NCBI GenBank assembly: GCA_003278065.1
Contig: QCHE01000005.1
Location: forward strand, 1-64,000
Source: Pelagibacteraceae bacterium AG-390-O04
GTDB taxonomy: Bacteria > Pseudomonadota > Alphaproteobacteria > Pelagibacterales > Pelagibacteraceae
Direction of reading: 5' to 3'
DNA length: 64,000 nucleotides
The notes beneath the pieces were generated by a model. The model saw only the letters and a program-made list of their open reading frames with translations. It made no database searches and had not been told where the DNA came from. Positions 51,775 through 60,279 of this stretch are shown one piece after another (positions within the stretch are counted from its first letter, which is position 1; each line of letters begins with the position of its first letter). The position numbers were made by a program, and so were the translations under genes.

Positions 51775-54219
51775 TTATAGATTTTTATATTCTGTCCGTT
51801 TTAGGGGCTCTAATTGAATTGAGATAGGATATTTTATTTTTTCTACTTCAATGAATAAATTTTTAAACTGAAGTTCTTCATTAGATAAATTATTTTCTAT
51901 ATAACCAAATACTAAATTTTTTTTGAAGTTAAATGAGTAATTTCCTGAGGTTGATCTTCCTACGATTTTATCATCAATATAAATAGGTTCATCATGAAGT
52001 AACAAAGGCTTACCTGGTTCACTTTTTTTTAAAGTAAACATTGCAAATCTACTTTTTGTTTTATCTTTTTTTATTTTCTCTAATGCTTTTTTGCCTATAA
52101 AATCTAAATTCTTTTTATTGCTAATCGTGAAAGATAATCCAGCTTGATATTGATTTTCCTCAGGTGAAATATCATGTCCCCAATGTAAAAACCCACTTTC
52201 CATTCGCATAATATCCATTGCGTGCATTCCACAGTTAGAGATGTTAAAATCTTTCCCTTTATTAATAATTATTTCATAAATTTTTTTTGCATTATTTGTT
52301 TCAACATATAATTCATAACCCAATTCACCCACATAAGATAATCTTTGGGCCCAAATTTTTATCCCCTCAATTGTTATGTATTTTGCTGTCCCAAATTTAA
52401 AATCATCATTATCAAAATTATCGTTAGATATTGTTTTTATTAAATCTCTACTTTTTGGACCAAATAATCCAAATACACATAAATCATCAGTGATATCTTT
52501 TAATTTAACATCTTTTGAAAGATGTTTTTTTATGTGAAATTTATCTCTTTCTCTAGTTGCAGCTGAACTAATTATCCTAAAATGATTATTCTCAACACAA
52601 ACAACTGTTAAATCTGTTTCTATTCCACCATCAAGATTAAGCATATGTGTGTAAACACATTTACCTGGTTCGTTTTTAATATTAGCTGTACAAATTCTTT
52701 GTAATTCTTGATGGGCTTTATCTGACTTGATTTCAAACTTAGAAAATGGAGTTAAATCAAATAAACCAACGTTTTTAATAGTATTATTTGTTTCATACTC
52801 TGCTGAAGGATACCAACTTTGATAATTGTAACTATATTCATATTCAGCTTTTTCTCCATCTAAAGCAAACCACATAGGTCTCTCATACCCACCCGAAACA
52901 CCAAAACAAGCTCCAAAGCTTTTTAAATTATCATGATAAGGAAGAGTTTTGATATTTCTAGAAGTTTTGTGCTGTTTAAACGGCCAATGCATTCCATATA
53001 AATCACCCAATGACTCTGTAATTCTTTTTTTAATAAATCCTAATTCTGAGTGAAATTTTTGAAATCTTTTTATATCGTAACTAAAAATATCCTCATTAAT
53101 ATGACCAGTCATAAGCCATTCTGCAGTAACTTTACCAACACCTCCTCCACTACCTATACCAATACTATTTAGTCCACAGCATACAAAAAAGTTTTTAATC
53201 TCAGGCACTTCTCCTAATAAAGTATTTGTATCTGGTGTAAAAGACTCTGGTCCTGAAAAAAATTTTCTAATACCGGCTTTTTCTAAAACTGGAAATCTTT
53301 TAATAGCAGAAGCCAAGTAAGGCTCAAAATGTTCAAAATTTTCTTGAAATTCTCCAAATGAAAAATCTTCTGGAACTTTGTTTGTTTTATCCCAAGCAGG
53401 AATCGAATTTCCCTCAAAAATCCCTACTAATATTTTTCCAGCATCTTCTTTAATATAAGTTCGATTATCATAATCTCTAATGACGGGTAAAGTTTTTGAA
53501 AGATTTTCTATTGGTTCAGTAATAATATAAAAATGTTCTGCTGGATAAAGTGGGATACTTACTCCAGTTTTTTCTCCAATTTGTCTTGACCACATGCCTG
53601 AAGCTAAAACTATATACTCACAATCTATTTTTTTACCATTAACTTTGACTCCAGAAATTTTTCCATCTTTGGTCAAAATTTCTTCTACGGGTGATTTTTC
53701 AAAAATTTGTGCTCCATACATTCTGGCACCTTTCGCGAGCATATGAGTAACACCTGATGGATCAGCAGCACCATCTCCCGGCATTAAAATTCCACCAATA
53801 ACTTCATTTGTATTTATAATTGGATAATCTTTTTTAATTTGATCTTTATCTAAAATTCTTACATCGACATCATAAAGTTGTGCAGTTGTTGCTTGTCTTT
53901 GAAGTTCTTGCCACCTTCCTTTGTTTTGAGCAATTGAAAGGGCACCGTTTAGTCTTAAACCAGCTGAACGATCAACTTTTTTTTCAAGTTCTTTATATAA
54001 ATCTAAAGTATATTTTCTAATTTTGGTTATTGCAGCAGAAGGACCCAATTGACTTACAAGTCCTGCTGCATGCCAAGTTGTTCCTGATGTTAACTGATCT
54101 CTTTCTAAAAGAATTGTATCTTTCCAACCAAATTTTGCTAAGTGATAAGCAACGGAGCAGCCTACCACTCCACCTCCTATTACTACTACCTTGGTTGATT
54201 TAGGAATTTCTTTGGTCAC
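51775..54219 (-). CDS. dimethylglycine/sarcosine dehydrogenase-like FAD enzyme with GcvT domain
   Basis: 814 residues in two parts. The N-terminal DAO-type FAD domain starts VVVIGGGVVGCSVAYHLAK and carries TWHAAGLV, whose histidine is the covalent FAD site in DMGDH. From about residue 430 an aminomethyltransferase-like (GcvT, folate-binding) domain follows, including GLFDLTPFSKFEI and the DIMRMESGFLHWGHDI segment. The layout fits demethylation of dimethylglycine or sarcosine with transfer of C1 to tetrahydrofolate. The exact substrate is uncertain because this family is large in SAR11. It overlaps the epimerase gene by one base. Confidence 0.88.
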   Translation of the reverse strand: MTKEIPKSTKVVVIGGGVVGCSVAYHLAKFGWKDTILLERDQLTSGTTWHAAGLVSQLGPSAAITKIRKYTLDLYKELEKKVDRSAGLRLNGALSIAQNKGRWQELQRQATTAQLYDVDVRILDKDQIKKDYPIINTNEVIGGILMPGDGAADPSGVTHMLAKGARMYGAQIFEKSPVEEILTKDGKISGVKVNGKKIDCEYIVLASGMWSRQIGEKTGVSIPLYPAEHFYIITEPIENLSKTLPVIRDYDNRTYIKEDAGKILVGIFEGNSIPAWDKTNKVPEDFSFGEFQENFEHFEPYLASAIKRFPVLEKAGIRKFFSGPESFTPDTNTLLGEVPEIKNFFVCCGLNSIGIGSGGGVGKVTAEWLMTGHINEDIFSYDIKRFQKFHSELGFIKKRITESLGDLYGMHWPFKQHKTSRNIKTLPYHDNLKSFGACFGVSGGYERPMWFALDGEKAEYEYSYNYQSWYPSAEYETNNTIKNVGLFDLTPFSKFEIKSDKAHQELQRICTANIKNEPGKCVYTHMLNLDGGIETDLTVVCVENNHFRIISSAATRERDKFHIKKHLSKDVKLKDITDDLCVFGLFGPKSRDLIKTISNDNFDNDDFKFGTAKYITIEGIKIWAQRLSYVGELGYELYVETNNAKKIYEIIINKGKDFNISNCGMHAMDIMRMESGFLHWGHDISPEENQYQAGLSFTISNKKNLDFIGKKALEKIKKDKTKSRFAMFTLKKSEPGKPLLLHDEPIYIDDKIVGRSTSGNYSFNFKKNLVFGYIENNLSNEELQFKNLFIEVEKIKYPISIQLEPLKRTEYKNL

Positions 54220-55280
54220 TAATTATCTTTTTTATCAAACTCAAATTTAATCATCTTTTCAAGTGAATCATTTAAAGATCTTTTAATTTTCCATTTAGGA
54301 TAATCTTTTTTGAACTTAGAGTTATCTGAAATCCACCAAATATGATCTCCAACTCTATTATTTTTTAATATTCTAAAATTACTTTTTTTAAAGCTAATTT
54401 TTTCAATCATATTTATAGCTTCTAATATAGAGCAGCTATTTTCTCTGCCTCCACCCAAATTATAAACCTTACCTCCAGATTTAGGGGATTTCAAATACTG
54501 ATCAAAAGCTGTTATTACATCATAACTATTTATATTATCCCTAACTTGTTTTCCTTTATAACCAAATATTGAATATTGATTTCCATGAATTACAGATTTT
54601 ACCAAGTATGATAAAAAACCATGCAACATAGCTCCGGAATGATTTTCTCCTGTTAAACAACCTCCCCTGAAACAAACAGTATTTAATTTAAAATACCGAC
54701 CATACTCTTGAACTAATAAATCTGAAGATGTTTTTGATGCTCCAAATAATGAATGGGTTGTATGATCGATAGACATTTTTTCATCAATTCCATTTTTAAA
54801 ATATTTGTGTGTTTTATTTATTTCAAATCTATACTTCTTTTCCGTTAATGGTAAATAATTTGGAGTATCACCGTAAACTTTATTAGTTGAAGTAAATATA
54901 AACGAAGCATCTGGGCAATATAATCTGAAAGCTTCTAAAAGATTTAAAGTACCATTAGCATTTATACTAAAATCTGTGAATGGTTCTTTAACAGCCCAGT
55001 CATGTGAAGGTTGGGCAGCAGTATGAATTATAGCTTTTATTTTTTTTGAGTTTTTTTTGAATAATTTGAATATTTTATTCTGATTTCTTATGTCTAAATT
55101 TAAATGATTATATAATTTATTCTTATTTATTATATTTTTTTTCCAATTATTTGAACTTTTTTTTCCAAAAAAATATGATCTTAAATCGTTATCAATACCA
55201 ATTATTTTATGTTTTTTTTTAAGAAAATATTTACAAGTTTCATAACCAATTAATCCAAGAGATCCTGTAACAATAATCAT
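54219..55280 (-). CDS. NAD-dependent nucleotide-sugar epimerase, CDP-tyvelose epimerase-like
   Basis: 353 residues, extended SDR fold. TGSLGLIGYETCKYF is the Rossmann glycine loop; FTSTNKVYGDTPNYLP gives the Thr/Ser position, and HSLFGASKTSSDLLVQEYGR holds the catalytic lysine, with phenylalanine in the place of the usual YxxxK tyrosine. CFRGGCLTGENHSG and FGYKGKQVRDNI resemble CDP-paratose/tyvelose 2-epimerases. The substrate sugar is not certain. It sits between the DMGDH-like gene and a divergent GT9, so a glycan role is likely. Confidence 0.82.
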   Translation of the reverse strand: MIIVTGSLGLIGYETCKYFLKKKHKIIGIDNDLRSYFFGKKSSNNWKKNIINKNKLYNHLNLDIRNQNKIFKLFKKNSKKIKAIIHTAAQPSHDWAVKEPFTDFSINANGTLNLLEAFRLYCPDASFIFTSTNKVYGDTPNYLPLTEKKYRFEINKTHKYFKNGIDEKMSIDHTTHSLFGASKTSSDLLVQEYGRYFKLNTVCFRGGCLTGENHSGAMLHGFLSYLVKSVIHGNQYSIFGYKGKQVRDNINSYDVITAFDQYLKSPKSGGKVYNLGGGRENSCSILEAINMIEKISFKKSNFRILKNNRVGDHIWWISDNSKFKKDYPKWKIKRSLNDSLEKMIKFEFDKKDN

Positions 55281-55383
55281 AAGTTTAAATATTATATATA
55301 TGAATTATTTCAAATTTACATAAAATATAATAGAAAACATAAAATATTTCCTATAAAAAAGGTTATTATAGTTTAAAAATTTA

Positions 55384-56370
55384 ATGGATAAAATTTGTAT
55401 TGTTTATACTCATCATAAACTAGGTGATTTAATTTGGCAATTACCTTATATTAAGGCGATTAGTGAACATCATGATAAGAAGGTTGATTTAATTGTTAGA
55501 AAAAAAACACAAGCTCATTATATTCTAAAAGATCTCAATCATATTAATAAAGTTTATTATAATGAATTCCGAAAAGGTTTGGCGTACTGGGTGGATGTCT
55601 TTAAATTAAGAAAAATATTTAATTTAGAAAAATATGATTTTGTTTATATTTTAGATAAAGTAAATAAGCCTGCAATTGCTGCAAAATTAGCAGGTATTAA
55701 AAATATAATTGCACCAGGGCTTAGAAATCAAAAAAAATGGATTACAGTTAATAATTATTTAGATGAAAAAGATTGGAATCTTAATTATTCAGAACAATCA
55801 CAAAAATTTTTAAAAATAAATTCAATAAATTTAAAAGAAAAATATCCTAATCTCGAAGTTAATATTGAAAGATTAAAAGAAGGTAATGATGATCTTTTAA
55901 TTGACGGAAAAAAAATTGCATTTGGTATTGACTCTTTTGAGGATTTTAAAATGTGGTATGAAGAAGATTTTTTAGAATTAGCTGATCTTCTCTATAAAAA
56001 AAAAATATTTGATTTTATTTATTTAATATGTGGCCCTGAAAAATCCTATATTGCTAAAAAGATAATTGATAACTCAAAAAACCCATATTTTATAGACTGT
56101 TCAAACAAAGATCTGGGTGGAGTAATTTTAGCAATTAAAAATTCTGATTTTTATGTGGGTAATAATTCAGGCCCATTAAATTTGTCTGCAGCATTAGGAG
56201 TAAAAACCTTTGGTCTAATTGCAACAGACCCAGTAAGTGAATTAAAATACAGCAAAATAAAACCCATTACTCCTGAAAATTATGTTGATAATATTTGGAT
56301 AAGAGACAGGAAAGGTATGAAAGAACTTAAACCAATAAAGGTATTTGAGGCGATAATTAAAGATTTATAA
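55384..56370 (+). CDS. glycosyltransferase family 9 protein
   Basis: 328 residues. The start TFF-like IVYTHHKLGDLIWQLPYIKAI corresponds to the GT9 acceptor loop (G-D-x-x), and DFYVGNNSGPLNLSAALGVKTFG near residue 258 is the donor-binding signature. It is more divergent than the GT9 at 37688 and could use another sugar. A 103-bp A/T-rich spacer separates it from the divergent epimerase, and a structured region follows its stop. Confidence 0.84.
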   Translation: MDKICIVYTHHKLGDLIWQLPYIKAISEHHDKKVDLIVRKKTQAHYILKDLNHINKVYYNEFRKGLAYWVDVFKLRKIFNLEKYDFVYILDKVNKPAIAAKLAGIKNIIAPGLRNQKKWITVNNYLDEKDWNLNYSEQSQKFLKINSINLKEKYPNLEVNIERLKEGNDDLLIDGKKIAFGIDSFEDFKMWYEEDFLELADLLYKKKIFDFIYLICGPEKSYIAKKIIDNSKNPYFIDCSNKDLGGVILAIKNSDFYVGNNSGPLNLSAALGVKTFGLIATDPVSELKYSKIKPITPENYVDNIWIRDRKGMKELKPIKVFEAIIKDL

Positions 56371-56382
56371 CTTTCAAAAAAG

Positions 56383-56402
56383 AAGCCCCCTTACGGGGGC
56401 TT
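56383..56402 (-). terminator. rho-independent terminator of amtB
   Basis: A stem of AAGCCCCC and GGGGGCTT with a TTAC loop at 56383-56402. On the minus strand it is followed by CTTTTTTG, so it is oriented for amtB. The perfect GC-rich stem stands out in this AT-rich genome. On the plus strand no T-run follows directly. Confidence 0.8.
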
Positions 56403-56490
56403 AAACCAACTTTTAGAGGAAAGTTTTTTAAGGGGCTCTCCGATTTAAGTACGTTGAATACACAGAGAACGAAGAACCCCTTTATTGTTA
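56403..56490. other. possible structured RNA between GT9 and amtB 3' ends
   Basis: AACTTT (56408-56413) and AAAGTT (56420-56425) form a hairpin followed on the plus strand by T-run bases to 56429, which could terminate the GT9 gene. AAGGGG (56430-56435) pairs with CCCCTT (56477-56482), enclosing a 41-nt interior with possible TCTC/GAGA pairing. No gene is open in the segment. It may be an amtB 3'-UTR structure or a small RNA; the strand is not clear. Confidence 0.3.
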
Positions 56491-56494
56491 ACAA

Positions 56495-57796
56495 TTAGTC
56501 TCGTATTGCATAAGCAATTACACCTGTCTCAGTAACATCGGTACCTTTAGTTTCACCTTCTTTACTTAACCTAAGGCCGATAGTTGCTTTAATAGCACTA
56601 AACACAATGTAAGCGACTATGAATACAAATACATTTACTGCTAATACACCGATTAACTGTGCACTAAAATTTGCTCCAGAATTTGTAGCAGGAACGATTA
56701 ATGTTCCCCAAATTCCCGCAAATAAGTGTGCTGGTATTGCACCTACTACATCATCAATTTTTAATGAGAATAATAGTTTCGTACCGTAAACTACGATTAA
56801 ACCACCTACAGCACCAATTAAAATTGCTGCAAAAGGTGATGGAGCTAATGGTTCAGCTGTAACTGCAACTAATCCACCGATACATCCATTTAACATTTGA
56901 ATTACATCTGTTTTACCAAAATGTAATCTTGTAATTATAGCAGCACCCATTACACCACCAGCACCTGCTAAGAATGTATTCATGAAAATTGTTGATACAG
57001 CAATTGCATCGTCAGCAGTACCCATAGCTAATTGTGAACCACCGTTGAAACCAAACCAACCTAACCATAAAATAAATACTCCAATTGTAACTAACGGAAT
57101 TGATGAAGCAGCAAATGGTTTAAGTGGAGCAGGAACACCTGACTTTGTAAATCTTCCAAGTCTTGGACCAATAATTATTGCTCCAGCTAAAGCAGCTGCA
57201 CCTCCAGTTGAGTGTACTAAAGTCGAACCAGCAAAATCAGAAAAACCTAATTCTGCTAACCAGCCTCCACCCCACTGCCAACCCATTACGATTGGATAAA
57301 TAATTCCTGATAAAATTGCAGCGAATACGAAAAACGGCCATAATTTAATTCTTTCTGCCATTGTACCTGAAACGATAGAAACTGTTGTTGCACAGAATAC
57401 CATTTGGAAATACCAATCTGAACCATCTGAATAACCTGTGTCTACCGCACTGGCATCAGACCATGGTATAAATTTACCAATATATCCACCCTCTGGTATT
57501 CCGTAAGCTAGATTATAACCTACCATCCAAAACATTATTCCAGCAATTGAAAACAAACCTATGTTCTTAGCACAAATTACGGAGACACTTTTTGATGTAA
57601 CCATACCAGATTCCAACATAGCGAAGCCTGCCGCCATGAACATTACAAGAAAACCACAAATTAAGAACAATAAGGTATTAAAAATAAAACCCACTTCAGC
57701 AGAAACTGTTGTCTCTGCCATACCTGCACTACTCATATTTAATAAAAATATTAAACTTATAAGTGGCGCACTTATTTTTTTTAATAATTTAGTCAT
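56495..57796 (-). CDS. amtB: ammonium transporter
   Basis: 433 residues, with an N-terminal signal peptide ending near MAETT and 11 predicted membrane spans. The twin histidines of the conduction pore are in STLVHSTGGAAALAG (about 200) and IPAHLFAGIWGTL (about 355); GFAMLESGMV and WLGWFGFNGGSQ are further Amt signatures. A good GGGAGG Shine-Dalgarno stands ahead of the ATG. No glnK gene is next to it, unlike in most bacteria. The gene ends in a strong hairpin terminator. Confidence 0.96.
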   Translation of the reverse strand: MTKLLKKISAPLISLIFLLNMSSAGMAETTVSAEVGFIFNTLLFLICGFLVMFMAAGFAMLESGMVTSKSVSVICAKNIGLFSIAGIMFWMVGYNLAYGIPEGGYIGKFIPWSDASAVDTGYSDGSDWYFQMVFCATTVSIVSGTMAERIKLWPFFVFAAILSGIIYPIVMGWQWGGGWLAELGFSDFAGSTLVHSTGGAAALAGAIIIGPRLGRFTKSGVPAPLKPFAASSIPLVTIGVFILWLGWFGFNGGSQLAMGTADDAIAVSTIFMNTFLAGAGGVMGAAIITRLHFGKTDVIQMLNGCIGGLVAVTAEPLAPSPFAAILIGAVGGLIVVYGTKLLFSLKIDDVVGAIPAHLFAGIWGTLIVPATNSGANFSAQLIGVLAVNVFVFIVAYIVFSAIKATIGLRLSKEGETKGTDVTETGVIAYAIRD

Positions 57797-57890
57797 AAGA
57801 CCTCCCTTTTATGGGAATTCTTTTATTTCAAAAAATTTAGATAACTAACGCTGATTAAGAAAATTGGCTATGCAGTTTTTGCATATAGAA

Positions 57891-57922
57891 ACAGCCTCAA
57901 CGTTTTTTTACGTTAAGGCTGT
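57891..57922 (-). terminator. terminator downstream of the HU gene
   Basis: ACAGCCTCAACGT (57891-57903) pairs with ACGTTAAGGCTGT (57910-57922), 13 bp with one wobble over a short T-rich loop (A-rich on the minus strand). On the minus strand it lies 8 bp after the HU stop and is followed by TTTCTAT, a weak U-tract. It separates hup from amtB. Confidence 0.7.
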
Positions 57923-57930
57923 AAAGTCTA

Positions 57931-58206
57931 CTATTTATTAAATACTTCTTTTAAAGCTTTAGCAGGTAAGAATTTTACCTTTTGTGAAGCAGCAATTTGT
58001 ATCTGCTCGCCAGTTCTAGGATTTCTTCCAACTCTAGCTTTTCTTTTAGCTACTTTATAAGTACCAAATCCAGCGATTTTAACTGAATCATCGCCTTTTA
58101 AAGCGTCTAGAATAGTGTTGGTAATTGTGTCAAAAGTTCTTTCAGCATCTGCTTTGCTTAAGTTTAAAGCCCCTGAAAGCTTGACAATTAGTTGTTTTTT
58201 GTTCAT
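57931..58206 (-). CDS. HU family DNA-binding protein
   Basis: 91 residues, the normal HU size. N-terminal MNKKQLIVKL, the KIAGFGTYKVAKRKARVGRNPRTGE arm (read in parts; beta-ribbon that inserts into the minor groove with P of NPRTG), and the closing VKFLPAKALKEVFNK are all canonical. It compacts and bends DNA as a dimer. It is probably the main HU, given a separate terminator and a 158-bp upstream region with its own inverted repeat (58241-58259). Confidence 0.96.
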   Translation of the reverse strand: MNKKQLIVKLSGALNLSKADAERTFDTITNTILDALKGDDSVKIAGFGTYKVAKRKARVGRNPRTGEQIQIAASQKVKFLPAKALKEVFNK

Positions 58207-58240
58207 TTTAGCTCCGGTTTTATTAGGTTATTTACCATAA

Positions 58241-58259
58241 TTATCAAAAGTATTGATAA
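58241..58259. promoter_or_regulatory. inverted repeat upstream of the HU gene
   Basis: TTATCAA (58241-58247) and TTGATAA (58253-58259) are perfect 7-bp arms around AAGTA, 35-53 bp before the HU start codon. The position fits an operator or promoter element. AT-rich arms of this size can arise by chance, so confidence is low. Confidence 0.3.
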
Positions 58260-58364
58260 ATCAAGCCTTTTTTTAGTATCTAGCAATAATTTATACACAA
58301 CATCTTGTGAAATGTTAAAAAAATGTTGATTTTATTAACTTTTTTTACTTTGAAACGATTTTTT

Positions 58365-59477
58365 TTATCCTAGTAAACCGATGTCTTTTAAGTCATTAAA
58401 AGTTGTAAAAATCATTAATGATAACAATAAAAACAAACCGATTCGAAAAAAACCTTCTTGGGTTTTTTGAGATAAAGGACGGCCCAAAACTTTTTCAAAA
58501 GCATAAAACATTAAATGACCACCATCTAACATTGGTATCGGAAATAAATTAATTAAACCAAGACTTATTGAAATATAAGCCATCATACTGATGAATGCTA
58601 ACAAACCAAATTCTGCAACTTGCCCAGAAATTTTTGCAATTCTAATTGGTCCGCCAAGTTGGGAGGTGTCTGCCTTACCAAAAATCATGGCACCTATATA
58701 TTTTAATGAAGAAATACTAACATAATAAACTTCGTGGGCAGCATGGTAAATAGCTTGAGCTGGCCCTAATTTTACATGATTTATTTCATTATTGTATGCA
58801 CCTAATTTTATTCCAACCATTCTTTTATTAATCTTGTTACCAAGATTATCTTCTCCCTCAACAACATTAGGTTTAATTTTAAAAACTAAATCATCGTATG
58901 AACGTTTAACTTTAAAATTTATAAAATCATCTGTAGACATCATTATATATTTTGAGACATCCATAATACTCTTAACTTGATTTCCATCTATTTCTAAAAT
59001 TATATCGTTGTCTTTTAAACCTCCAGCCATAGCAGGACTATCTTTTTGTACTTCATTTATAACAGCTGGTGTAAAATCTTTACCAACAAATGTATAAATT
59101 GAAAAAAAAATCACTAAGGCAAGTAAAAAATTTGCCAATGGTCCACCAAACACAATTAAAACTCTTTGATACAAAGGTTTAAGTACAAATAATTTTTTTC
59201 TGTCTTCTTCATTATATTTTTGAATAATTTTTTCTTGATCTGATTGAGAAAAAACATTTCTATCACCAAAAAATTTTACATAACCTCCAAGCGGTATCCA
59301 GCATATTTTCCATCTTGTGCCAGATTTATCATTCCAGCCAATTAATTCTTGACCAAAACCAATTGAAAAATCAGTAACACCAACTCCATATTTTTTTGCA
59401 AAATAGTAATGTCCATATTCATGAATAAAAACAACAACTAATATTAGAAAAATAAAAGGTATAATGTAACTAAGCAT
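58365..59477 (-). CDS. rseP: RIP metalloprotease RseP (site-2 protease)
   Basis: 370 residues. The zinc site HExxH is H19-E20-Y-G-H23 in the first membrane helix. One PDZ domain lies around 120-200 (SPAMAGGLKDNDIILEIDG), and NLFPIPMLDGGHLMFYAFE near residue 310 supplies the second-half LDG signature. E. coli RseP has two PDZ domains, but the alphaproteobacterial form often has one. It would cut anti-sigma or signal-peptide remnants in the inner membrane. The neighbours bamA and lpxD that often follow rseP are not here. Confidence 0.92.
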   Translation of the reverse strand: MLSYIIPFIFLILVVVFIHEYGHYYFAKKYGVGVTDFSIGFGQELIGWNDKSGTRWKICWIPLGGYVKFFGDRNVFSQSDQEKIIQKYNEEDRKKLFVLKPLYQRVLIVFGGPLANFLLALVIFFSIYTFVGKDFTPAVINEVQKDSPAMAGGLKDNDIILEIDGNQVKSIMDVSKYIMMSTDDFINFKVKRSYDDLVFKIKPNVVEGEDNLGNKINKRMVGIKLGAYNNEINHVKLGPAQAIYHAAHEVYYVSISSLKYIGAMIFGKADTSQLGGPIRIAKISGQVAEFGLLAFISMMAYISISLGLINLFPIPMLDGGHLMFYAFEKVLGRPLSQKTQEGFFRIGLFLLLSLMIFTTFNDLKDIGLLG

Positions 59478-59478
59478 T

Positions 59479-60279
59479 TTAATTTTGATTTATATTAATA
59501 TTATCTAACCAATTTTTTAACTCAATCATTCTTTGAGTGCTATTTGACACAGACATCTCATCTTTAATAAAAGATATGTGATTATTAATTTCATCTTCAT
59601 TACTAAATGCTTTTCTATTTTGAATTAACTTATCTTTTCTAAACTCAATTAAACTTATCATTTTTTGATATGTTATTTCAGGATGATACTGCAAACCCCA
59701 AACTTTTGTATCTCCAATTTTAAAAAATAAACTTTGAATTTTATTTATTTTATTTGAAGCCAAACAAACTCCATTCTTAGGTAATGTGACAACTTCATCA
59801 AAATTAAATGCTGGAGAATTAAATTTTTCATTTTTTTCTCTATAAATTGGATGCCTTATACCCTCATTACTTAATGTGATTTCATTTGTAATTCCAATAT
59901 TAGATTTTTTAGCTTTTTTTACTTCACCACCTGCAGCTGTTACTGCAACTTGCATTCCCCAACAGATAGCTAATATATTTTTTACTTTTTTTTGACATTC
60001 TTTCATAAATTCAATTTGTCTTTTAATCTCTGGGGTATCATTATAAATATTAAGGCTACTTCCACCCCAAATTAGTCCATCATATTTCAAAAGTTTTTCT
60101 TTAACAGAATTTAAATTTCTATCTGAAGAAGGATTGACAACGTCATATTTAAGATTAGTTGAAAAATGATCTAAACTATCTTTCAGACTCTCTGTATGAG
60201 TTTGGATTCCTACATTTGAAAAACTCTCATTTTCCTCTCTTAAATTACCCTCAACTATAAGTAAATTTAGAGAGTTCAT
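59479..60279 (-). CDS. class I glutamine amidotransferase domain protein
   Basis: 266 residues. The nucleophile is the cysteine in LAICWGMQVAV near residue 106 and the His-Glu pair lies in LQYHPEITYQ near residue 198, so the triad is complete. No synthetase domain is fused. It is similar to GuaA-type or gamma-glutamyl hydrolase-like GATase proteins of unknown partner. Its ATG overlaps the Fe-ADH stop by 4 bp, which argues for a common pathway. A C-terminal helical tail (from about 220) is specific to it. Confidence 0.82.
   Translation of the reverse strand: MNSLNLLIVEGNLREENESFSNVGIQTHTESLKDSLDHFSTNLKYDVVNPSSDRNLNSVKEKLLKYDGLIWGGSSLNIYNDTPEIKRQIEFMKECQKKVKNILAICWGMQVAVTAAGGEVKKAKKSNIGITNEITLSNEGIRHPIYREKNEKFNSPAFNFDEVVTLPKNGVCLASNKINKIQSLFFKIGDTKVWGLQYHPEITYQKMISLIEFRKDKLIQNRKAFSNEDEINNHISFIKDEMSVSNSTQRMIELKNWLDNININQN

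Noticed and set aside
56982-57299. 105-codon open frame antisense to amtB
   Set aside because: It mirrors the low-complexity Gly/Ala codons of amtB and shows no start signal or domain.
58296-58309. CACAA-CATC-TTGTG short inverted repeat upstream of the HU gene
   Set aside because: Five-bp arms in a 158-bp spacer are easily random and have no link with a known operator.
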